DNA from: Kingdonia uniflora
Taxonomy: Eukaryota; Streptophyta; Magnoliopsida; Ranunculales; Circaeasteraceae
Assembly (NCBI GenBank): GCA_014058105.1
Contig: JACGCM010000635.1
Coordinates: 744,001-808,000 of the forward strand
DNA: 64,000 nt
Direction: 5' to 3'
In this document: positions 56,085-64,000 of the stretch, one piece after another
How the letters are laid out: the number at the start of each line of letters is the position of its first letter
How positions within the stretch are numbered: the stretch's first letter is position 1
Made by a program: the position numbers and the translations under genes
The notes under the pieces: model-generated
Databases searched by the model: none
The model's input: the letters and a program-made list of their open reading frames with translations, nothing else
What the model was told of the DNA's origin: nothing

Positions 56085-56769
56085 TGTAGGGGCCAAGTTT
56101 CGTAAGAGGGGAAACTAGCTCTTACACCACAGGGTTATCTTTGACTAGGGGCTTAAGCAAGTATATAAGGCTATAATAGACTATATTACTGAACTAACAT
56201 ACTTGCGTGGAATCGTAGAATGGGTTACTCCATGACCTCAATCGAGGATTTTAAAGGATTGATGTAATATATTAGTTAGATGGTGGATCAAATATGAAAT
56301 GAGTTACAGGGTATTCGAAGGCAATTTTTAAGGGCCTTTTGGGCGAGATTTTCAAACCTCTTCATCGTGCCTCCTCCCTCCTATTTATAGGAAATAGATA
56401 AGGGGTGAGTCACCATGGGAGGTCAGATTACATCCATATCCTTTGGGGACAACTGTTCTGTACTCGGAGTCGGTTTTGATACTGTAGTTGTCAGGCGGCT
56501 CATTTTACTATTTTGTCAAGTGAGCTGGCTGTCAAATGTATCTGCTTTCGACCATGTATTGCCATGGTCAAAGTCTTTTTGGTACTGATGCTAAATTTAG
56601 GTGCAGAACGTCTATCTTTGGCTTTGATAATGTCTCTAAGGGTTCGACTAATCACAAAAGGCTTCATGGACTTAGTTACTGTCTTTCAGGGCTTTGAGTC
56701 TCTAGGTAGGCTTCGTTGTAGCCATCAAGTATTCGACTGGTGCTGGAAATCTATGAGTTTTCTACTACA
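56085..56769 (-). repeat. Solo LTR, family 1
   Basis: 685 bp, plus strand TGTAGGGGCCAAG to TTTTCTACTACA, inverted equivalent of the LTRs of A and B. TATA box on the minus strand at 56399-56392. No internal retroelement sequence on either side; both flanks belong to the same antisense gene (fragment E) and a near-perfect 5-bp duplication surrounds it. Confidence 0.85.
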
Positions 56770-56774
56770 CAAGG
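56770..56774. repeat. Target duplication of solo LTR, right copy
   Basis: caagg; see 56080-56084. Confidence 0.6.
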
Positions 56775-57930
56775 CACTCCTGAACGAAATCCGCCTTAAA
56801 CCGAGTAGTATTCTCCCTGAGCCTCTCTTCCATCTCAACAACCATCGCATGACACCGTTCAACCACAGCCTGTTTTTCCTTTGTTGTATTAGCTCAAGCC
56901 TAAAATACTTGACAATTTTATTTTTCCACCTGGGTGTTCAGCGACATGATGGTACGATTCAAGAGCACAACCCCATCGATCACCTCTTTCAATCTCTCAA
57001 CTAAAACCTTTAGGGCCTTCCTAAAGGAAATTACCCAAGCCTGCATCTGCAAAACATACAACAACACTTCAATCATTTCTCAACCTTATCAAAGTTGCCA
57101 ACAAGCCAGTATAAATAATTACATGGAGTGCCGTCATCTTTGCCTGACGCCCAACTTCATCAGGATTCGAAATACATAAATTTATCATCGACTCGGCTGT
57201 AGCTCGGGTAACATCTTATTGTTCAGCAGCGAGCCTCCTGGCCTTCGATGAGGTAGGCCCTTCTTCCATTTCCTCAGGCAACCTTTTTTAAGGCATCCAC
57301 TAAGCCTCCTGGGAACTTGACCCATCCCTATTTGCTGTACTTTTCCCCTTTTGAGATGCCTAAACCAACTCTTTGGGACTCGAGCCATGCCTCCTTATCT
57401 CGGCCGCAGCTATTGTAGTTCCACAACGTGTCCTCGATACGAAGGCAGACTTCAGCCTTGTCAAATTATTACAGTCCATCCCATTCGTCGCTTCAAGGGA
57501 GCATCTCTTTATCTCCTCCTCAAAGGCCCAACTGAAGTCAAACCTTTGAGTAGTGTATCAATGCATTTCTCTCTCTTCTGTGATAGCTTTTATCTCCGAA
57601 AGACATTGTTTATTTGCTCATTTCCCTCATTGATCTGATCATCTAGATAATACATGACCTGCAATACAAACATATTCAGGATCAGGCCACAGCCGAAGCA
57701 CAAAGTAGTACACGATACTCGAGCAGACACTTACTCGCATTAAACAACCTATGGGATAAAGAAAAATCTATTTCATCATTGGCGTATACAAAACTGCCCT
57801 TCACCACAACTAAATCCTTATCCCAACCACGCCCAGTCAAGCATAGGTCAAACAACTGGGGTTTCTCAAAATGAAATTATATGTGGTAAGTCCTCACATT
57901 TGGGTTCTCCTTCCTCGAGTAAAACGATAC
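56775..57930 (-). pseudogene. Fragment E: coiled-coil and domain exons of the antisense gene
   Basis: From the right: FEKPQLFDLCLTGRGWDKDL and VVVKGSFVYANDEIDF (57880-57760), a donor near 57730, a basic and Ser-rich middle region with stops, then a coiled coil (57040-56780: WVISFRKALKVLVERLKEVI, VVEMEERLRENTTRFKADFV). The order and motifs match the antisense genes of A, B and C. The 5' end is lost at the LTR of element F (57931). Confidence 0.7.
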
Positions 57931-58552
57931 TGTAATGGCCAAATTCCGTGAGCTCGAAGTTGTCTGGAATTAGTCCTTACACCAATGTATCTGTGGAAAA
58001 AATCTAATAGACAAGAAATAATGCAGGTGTTTAGCGTGGAAAACCTAAAAATAGTTAAAAAACTACGACCTCGTATTGAGGGTTTTTATAATTGTGACGT
58101 TTATTGCTTGAGGCTGATAATATCTTATTACAAGTTATTTCTAGACTTAGAAATGATTGATCTTGTGAATGCAAATTTTGGAGCTTCGAGAATCTTAGAT
58201 AATATAGTTTTCCCAGTGATTTTTCTTGTTATTTTCTAGTGTCCTTGTCTCTTTTGGAACATTATCTTTATATAGGCCTCTTTCACAGCTCTTCTTCGTG
58301 CCGAAGCACGTTCTCCTAATAATGTGGTTAGTGGCTGTTTAACTGAGTAACTGCTAAGTTTGTGAGAGACAGGTGGCTTTGACTTGTTCAGGTTTTTTGG
58401 TTTTGAGCTTGACTTACATTTCATAATTGTTCGTGGAATACATGGTGATGCTGACTGGAGAAGTCGCGTGGAGAATGCGTGCGTCTGACATTGCGGTAAT
58501 TCAAACTAGCAACAACTTGATTTTAGGTAAGATTGAGGGATAGGCCCCAACA
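57931..58552 (-). repeat. 3' LTR of element F (family 2)
   Basis: 622 bp, TGTAATGGCC to GCCCCAACA on the plus strand. Homologous to 16478-17088 over its full length. Minus-strand TATA-like cctatataaag at about 58277-58267. Confidence 0.9.
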
Positions 58553-58564
58553 ATCTCCCCCTCA
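58553..58564 (-). other. Polypurine tract of element F
   Basis: Minus-strand TGAGGGGGAGAT touching the inner edge of the LTR; confirms that this LTR is the 3' one. Confidence 0.88.
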
Positions 58565-58778
58565 CAACCAAAGTCACGAGTTGCTTTGATTGAGAAAGGA
58601 TTTGGATATATGGGTATGCATTTGTTGACTGTATGGAAAATGCGGGTGTCAAAGGAGGATGGACGTGCATAGAATGCTAATGGGAATATTGATGTATATG
58701 ATGGTTAGAGTTTGATGATATTCGTCGGTATTGAATAATGACGCTTGGTGAAACGTTCCTGTACAATAAATGTAGGTT

Positions 58779-58786
58779 TATATAAA
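58779..58786 (+). promoter_or_regulatory. TATA box of the first short antisense ORF of F
   Basis: TATATAAA; the TATAAAG core at 58781 is 75 bp before ATG 58856. Confidence 0.55.
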
Positions 58787-58855
58787 GAGTACCTGTACCG
58801 AGGAATGTGACAATGTAAGCCTGTTCTATTACAAAAATCTCTATAATTTTTAAAG

Positions 58856-59038
58856 ATGGTGAAGACTTGTAGCATGGCTCTTGAAGAGCGAATTGTTTCA
58901 GAAATACAGAGGTTGAAGTTAAAGTTTTTTATGGATCAATCCATGGAGGATCCTGTTCCAACTTCTGTTCCTCCGACGTGCAGAGTCATGTCAGAGAATG
59001 AAGCAGCTGAACCTAAAGAAGAGTTTTACTGTAGATAG
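58856..59038 (+). CDS. First short antisense ORF of element F (60 aa)
   Basis: Open from MVKTCSMALEERIVSEIQRL through a Lys/Phe segment to a Pro/Glu-rich end and TAG. It lies 303 bp inside the 3' LTR, where family 1 elements have their outer short antisense gene. The first residues (MVKTCS) resemble those of the second ORF at 60044 (MVRTRS). It may be a truncated form of a longer protein. No known domain. Confidence 0.4.
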   Translation: MVKTCSMALEERIVSEIQRLKLKFFMDQSMEDPVPTSVPPTCRVMSENEAAEPKEEFYCR

Positions 59039-59990
59039 AGGCTTCACCATGTTATCTTAACAGGCGAGCATCATTGGGTTTATCTCACATCCTTGCGAAG
59101 GACAAGTTTGGGGAGACAGATCCGGGGATAGGCGTAACTGCGGTGTAGTTGCATTACTTTTTTGTGTCATAATGGATTCTAAGGTCGGGCCCTCTTCATC
59201 TCTACACACTCTGTGGAGGTGGTGGTTTTAGGGGAGGAGGTGATGGTAGTAGAGGAAGGAGACAAAAAGTAGAACTCTGCTTATGCATTTCCACCACTTT
59301 TTTGTGCTAAGTAGGCCATCGATTCGATGAGTTGGTTCAAGCACTGAGTCTTTTGCTTCTATAGTTTCCATTTGAAGTTCACCTAGACTTCGACCAAACT
59401 CATGGGTGTGATCATACTAATTGTTTTCAATTTCTACTTTGCTTCTGGGTGAATAATTACTGAAGTAGGATGAATTGAAGGATATGATGTGTTAGAGTGC
59501 CGAAGTGACCTGTGGTCGAGTACTTTGAAAGACTTACTATCTGTAAAAATACTTGAAATATGTTTCGAGATGATTGAAATCTGTTATCAGATTTCATGTT
59601 GATATAGATATAGAATAAATCAAGAAATTGAGTTGCATGATTTGAAAAATGTATAAAATGAAATGTATGAGTACAGAAACTACAAATGCTTGCAATATTG
59701 AAACTGTAGAAATTTATTTATGAAAATATGTGCTAAAAGGCGAATATTATTCTGTGCTCGAGTTCAAAATATGGGAGAGAAAAATTTGTATGAATTTTTT
59801 AGAATGAAGATTCGATGTCACAGAGGTCAATTTCAAAAATTAAATCTGGAAAATGTAAGTTCAACCTGAAAAGAAGTGAAATGATTAAGTTCGAGGGGAA
59901 AAGATAAGTTGAAATAATTTTTCTCAAGATTTTGGGGTTTTTGTTAGGAGATAAAAGGATATTATCATTTTTTGAGGGGAATCGGTAGTA
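59039..59990. other. Non-coding stretch in element F
   Basis: AT-rich, only short ORFs, no repeat or gene recognised. It lies between the two short antisense ORFs. Confidence 0.4.
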
Positions 59991-59996
59991 AAAATG

Positions 59997-60004
59997 TATA
60001 AATA
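59997..60004 (+). promoter_or_regulatory. TATA box of the second short antisense ORF of F
   Basis: TATAAATA; it is too close to ATG 60020, so the ATG at 60044 (47 bp away) is the better start. Confidence 0.5.
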
Positions 60005-60043
60005 AGGGTAGAATGAACTATGAATATGGGGGAAGAGATAAGA

Positions 60044-60352
60044 ATGGTGCGGACTCGATCCCAGATAATCCGCAGTGCCGCTGAAGGACGATTGGCAATT
60101 AAGATCGCTGCAGTGCAGGAGGGAATTTTTGGATGGTTGGGTTATGATGCAAAGTTGCCAGTAAGGGAGCATCAACTCGAATGACTTGATTCAAGAAGTA
60201 TGGAACTTAAGGATGCTCATTTTTTCTTTGAGGGATTCTTTCATGAACTGGTGAGGGATCCTACAGATTGAGAAAAGGTGGCGGGATTGATAGCTAAGGT
60301 GGAGATCGAATTTGTAGATGCAAGGGTTGCTACAGGTTTATCTGTTAGTTGA
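60044..60352 (+). pseudogene. Second short antisense ORF of element F
   Basis: One frame from ATG 60044 to TGA 60350-60352, 102 codons with two internal TGA (60182 and about 60270). MVRTRSQIIRSAAEGRLAIK, FGWLGYDAKLPVREHQLE, KDAHFFFEGFFHELVRDP, EKVAGLIAKVEIEFVDAR. Size, strand, promoter and place equal those of the DRDIDW short genes of A and B, but sequence likeness is too weak to call homology by eye. Unknown function. Confidence 0.5.
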
Positions 60353-60646
60353 GGTTTTTCAGGTCATGAAGGCTACCTTAGATGTAATTATATGTGAGGT
60401 GAAGGGAGCGAATGTAAAAATAGGTGTGACAAAGTATAACTAGTTTGAGCTTGAATAAGTTGAAAGAAGTTGTTGCTGAAATAGATCCTCTACTTTGGTG
60501 AATGTTGTTTGTGACTGTTATGCAAAAGATGAATTTAAAAATATTTGAATTACTGTTATGGGAGCTTTAGAAATGATGTCAGTACTGCTATAAGAGTAGA
60601 AAAAGAAGCACGTACAGAAAAAGTAGGGAGTTTCTGAATTTGCCTA

Positions 60647-61114
60647 TTGTGGAAAAGTTGTGAAAAATCGGTTACGTGTAAGAGTGAGTCAATTAGCGTG
60701 GTTAGGTCAAAAGGAGATTTGGAGAAGAGAAAAATATATATATTAAAATATAAGGGAAAGGGCAATGATGGGAAGGCACTTTTGCCAAAACGGTGCAAGA
60801 AGTCTTACATGGATAGTGGAAAGGACGCATCAGTTCCAAAACCGAGGACGGCTCGTACGAGGCTCAATAACTTCTAGCAGTTAGAGAGAAAAAATAAATA
60901 CTTCTTCATCTTCTGAAAATTGAAGAGCAGTGAGAGAGGAAGGAAGAAGAATGGCAAAAATAGTGCAAACACTTGCCGAGATTTAAGTGAAAGGGATCAT
61001 CAGTCAAAGCGTAAGAGAATTACTAAGTTAGAGTCACAAAGGTGGTTATACAGCAGCGTGGTGAGGGAAGGTGCGGCGCTTCCTTGGATTCATATTCTGA
61101 TAAAAGGTTGGTAG
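60647..61114 (+). pseudogene. Basic N-terminal exon of the antisense gene of F
   Basis: 60647-60877 and 60920-61114 are in the same frame, separated by stops. Lys/Arg/Ser-rich, including SSERGRKKNGKNSANTCRDL and HQSKRKRITKLESQRWLYSS, a possible nuclear localisation signal. The second half is conserved in element 1 at about 20-160. Whether the upstream half (60647-60877) belongs to the same exon is uncertain. The intron to the next exon would end before ATG 61343. Confidence 0.45.
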
Positions 61115-61342
61115 ATATATGTAATATGCGTATGTGATTTTGAAGATCAATTTTTATTGCTAGGAAAAGTGATAAACTACTATTTATAGTAGCCTAGAAA
61201 TATATGCTTGTTATATGAGATATGAAAGATATTTAAATGTGGTTGATGGTTATATAAAAAAAATAACCATAGATACCTGGACTATATGTAGGTCGACTGT
61301 GAAGTGTGTTGTCTAGGATAAAAATCATTTCTTGTAGTTTAT

Positions 61343-62103
61343 ATGAGGAATTCCCCTGTAAGTGAGGCATCGACCTCTAGTCGGCCGACTGAGTATGATA
61401 TTGGACTGTCTGGAAATGAGGAAGAAGTAGGTGTTGATCAATTTCCAAATTTTACTGGAAGATTGGTGCCCTATTCTCCTTGCTCGGATGCATTCAGAGA
61501 GTTTTGTAAAGCCAAGGCTTCTAAAGGAGGTAGATGGAGAAACTGTACGACAATGCCGGTAGGAAATTTATGGGTTGCACTGTAGTAGAAGGGGCATAAT
61601 ATTTTTATCTGTCGGCCGCTTTGGAAAAGGAGAAAAGGGATAGAGGTATAGAGGAATCGATCTCTATGAAGTATTATGATAGAAATGTTCAGAATGAACT
61701 TTCTGAGGGCTTTTTATGATACCTGTCTTAGTTGGAGTACGGGTTGAGTCTTCCCCTTAGCAATCTGACTAAAGAGATTATGAATCTGATCGGTGCTATC
61801 CCGTTCATATGAATAGGAATATGTGGCAGGTGATAAGTACTTACAAAGCTTTGAATATACGGTGGGAAGAAGGGGGTTGAAAGAGGAGGATATCCTCTGA
61901 GAATGTGTTAGAATTTTGTGGTGTAAAACATCATGGTACAAGTGGAGGGGCTTATTTCTGTGGAAAAGCAACTCCATCCCGCTTCTTAGATCTAAACTTA
62001 ATAGGTTGACCTTAGAACGATAATGTGATATGGGTAAAAGGTGACTGCCTTCAAAAAGGTGATGAAGAACCCATGAAACTTCTTCTTAGAACTGTAAAAC
62101 AAC
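61343..62103 (+). pseudogene. Gypsy-type domain exon of the antisense gene of F
   Basis: ATG 61343: MRNSPVSEASTSSRPTEYDI, EEEVGVDQFPNFTGRLVPYS, CSDAFREFCKAK, then after a TAG the domain YGLSLPLSNLTKEIMNLIGA, NRNMWQVISTYKALN, GAYFCGKATPSRFLDLNLIG and NDNVIWVKGDCLQKGDEEP, ending at a GTAAGT donor (62104). Same order as 453-1194 in element 1. It resembles the putative gypsy type transposon Pfam family (plant antisense ORFs). A few stops and two frameshifts. Confidence 0.7.
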
Positions 62104-64000
62104 GTAAGTATAACAATGTATAAGATATGAGATTGATAGTAGAAATTGTATGATGCTCGTTGATGCCAATGTTTTATGTATGACATGTCCTAGGTCACAG
62201 GTTGCGAGGTAAGAGTCATTGTAGGATAAACTTTCTCAAGAAGAAACAGAACTCAAGGTTATATTAGAAGATCTTGGCATTAGTAAGAAGAAGTGTGTTA
62301 ATAGTAGAGTTGAAAAGGTTCAAAAATTACATTCGACAAGGCTAATGACGAGCCCTGATGGTAGCAAAAATAAGGGGACTGATGGGGAAAGGCGAGCGAA
62401 CTTGCCTAAGTCCCCTAGAGTGGACCCAGGATTACCGAAGTTCATTACGTCAAGAAAATTAGCTCGAACATTCCCCAAAAGGCAAATGCTGAAGAATCCT
62501 GCAGCATCGGGTAACACGGGAAGTGGCGAGGCTGCAGAAAAGGTGACAAAGAAAAGGGTCGAACCTTCAAAATTGCTGGGGGGGAAGATCATAAAAGATC
62601 GAACTGATGTGGAGGACGGTCAAAAAGAGGTGAAGGAAAAGGCCAGGTAGGCGGCTTTTCACGGGGAGGAGGAGATGAATAAATTGGTAGGTTTATATGC
62701 TCGAATAAATTCGATTTTGTATTATGATTCGAGCTAATCAATAAGGTCGATTTTGCTTGATTTTATACAGGCTGCTCCACTGATGAAGGGTAAATGTCTC
62801 GGGGTTGTAGAGGAAAGAGCAGAGCTAAAAAGGAAGAAGGATGAGCACAAAAGGAATGTAGCTCGATTGAAGTCAGATATGAGCAAGTAGGGGAAGCAGC
62901 TGGAGGCCCTGATAGCTTCCTAAGTAGTAGAGATCCACAAGTTACGGGCTAAGGCATGGGTGGATTTGGATGAGGCGGTAGCTGAGCTTGACAGGCTCGG
63001 GTGGCACCTTTTGTCCAAGGGATACTCTAAAGACGAGGTGGAGGCTATTAGGACCGATACCTATGTGGAGGAGGAGGAGGTTGAAGAAGATGTTATCGGG
63101 GTTGTTGATGGGATGGATGATATGTCTCCTCGGAAGGTGAGAGACAACCAAAAGCTTGACAACGAATTCCCAGAGGTAAAATCTGTGAAGGTAGGATAGT
63201 GTGATGGCACTGCTCTTGTATGAATGTTTATGGAATGTTGCAAACTGATTGGATATATTTTGGATAGAATTTTGTAGGTTAAATTGCTTTTGTAAACATT
63301 GTTGAAGGAACTTAAGGACATACGCCTCATAATAAAAGATTTAGAGGTTGAGCTTGCTCAGGAGAGAGAAACCTCAGCTTCTCTATTATCTTCACAAGCA
63401 GCTACAGGTTAGAATATTGTAAGAACTATTTTATTTGTATGCTTTAATAATATAGAAGCACAAAGTAATATATAGAGTGTAGAGACAGACCAAATACTCG
63501 TTACCTGTTTAGGTGCAAACGGCCTTGGAATGGTGTGTGTAAAAGATGTTAGTCTTTGGTAAACAAAAATATAGAGAATATGTACCTTAGACTTGGAAGT
63601 AAATGTTATGGACCATCAATCCGAGATTGTACTTCGACCTTATGTTCAGAAGTAGTTTTACACAGTTGATGTCAAAAAATAGATATCTTGTTTGAAATAA
63701 GTCATATGTAGTGATCGAGTATTCTGAATCAAACTTGATATAATGTATCTGTAATGTGCAGGTCAAATTAGATTCAGCTCGCTAACGCGAAGATGAAGCT
63801 TGTCAATATAACCAATAATTTGGAGAGGAGTTCGATAAGGTGAGAGAGGCGAATGAAGATAAAGAAGATCAATATGAAAATGTGCACTTCAAGTTTGTTG
63901 AGGCAACATAGATTACTGTCGACCTGAATCGGTAGATCGAGGAGAAGGATATTGAAATTGAGAAAGGGAAAAAAATGCTTGAGAAGTTAAAAGAACATAC
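62104..64000 (+). pseudogene. Middle and coiled-coil exons of the antisense gene of F
   Basis: After an intron with a damaged acceptor: exon to about 62690 (EETELKVILEDLGISKKKCV; open 62345-62650 with SRKLARTFPKRQMLKNPA). An intron 62690-62770 ends in ACAG. The next exon (VEERAELKRKKDEHKRNVAR, AELDRLGWHLLSKGYSKDEV, acidic VEEEEVEEDVIGVV) is open 62960-63199. Intron to about 63308, short exon LKDIRLIIKDLEVELAQERE. Intron 63411-63762, then coiled coil (EANEDKEDQYENVHFKFVEA) to the window edge. Pairs exon by exon with element 1 and contains the empty site of the MULE near 63570. Confidence 0.65.

Larger units (their letters stand above)
57931..64000 (-). mobile_element. Element F: Tat-lineage element, family 2, 3' part only
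   Basis: Minus strand: 3' LTR on the left, then PPT, two short antisense ORFs and a large antisense gene (plus strand) running past the window end. It is the closest relative of element 1: 60900-64000 aligns with 1-2180 joined to 7853-8260. Inserted in fragment E at 57931; gatac (57926-57930) would be one duplication copy, the other being outside. Confidence 0.85.

Noticed and set aside
56513..57004. Plus-strand ORF of 163 codons
   Set aside because: It crosses the border between the solo LTR and the antisense coiled coil and has no relation to the other copies.

Overview
The window reads as plant nuclear repeat DNA, most likely from a eudicot, although the species cannot be told. It is an AT-rich pile of old nested transposable elements. 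I found no host gene, tRNA, rRNA or CRISPR array. Nearly all of it belongs to Ty3/gypsy LTR retrotransposons of the Tat lineage. The evidence is a pol order of protease, RT, RNase H, a second archaeal-type RNase H (aRNH) and integrase, a PBS of the TGGCGCCGTCTGTGGGAA or TGGCACCCTCCGTGGGAAA type, and a large antisense gene between pol and the 3' LTR. Every coding region except a few short ORFs carries stops or frameshifts. Many of these fit C-to-T or G-to-A change, as expected of methylated silenced repeats.

Layout: 1-16118, minus-strand element 1 (family 2), whose antisense gene is split by a Mutator-like DNA transposon (MULE, 2190-7843, perfect 9-bp target duplication); 16119-17088, stub of element H (gag start plus LTR); 17089-17455 and 30625-34685, two pieces of plus-strand element G; 17456-30619, element A, complete with both LTRs and a perfect 5-bp duplication, inserted in the RT of G; 34686-44647, element B (minus, truncated); 44648 to about 53800, element C (plus, truncated); about 53800-55725, fragment D (minus, gag and protease); 55726-57930, fragment E (antisense gene only) split by a solo LTR at 56085-56769; 57931-64000, element F (minus, family 2, runs off the window). 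Element 1 sits in H, H in G and the MULE in element 1, so the left part is a four-level nest.

Shared architecture of the retroelements: 5' LTR, PBS, gag, PR, RT, RNase H, aRNH, INT; then a tandem repeat block (unit 160 to about 217 bp); then, on the opposite strand, a gene for an intron-containing acidic and coiled-coil protein of the putative gypsy-type transposon kind; then one or two short antisense genes of about 110 codons; then PPT and 3' LTR. Sense and antisense units therefore converge on the tandem repeats. The short antisense genes, with conserved TATA boxes about 75-87 bp before their ATGs and a DRDIDWDMPDLVELE-like core, are what I consider least described here. The MULE has its own oddity: besides a MuDR-type transposase it carries a convergent two-exon gene for a zinc-knuckle/GRF zinc-finger protein and a third, acidic ORF.
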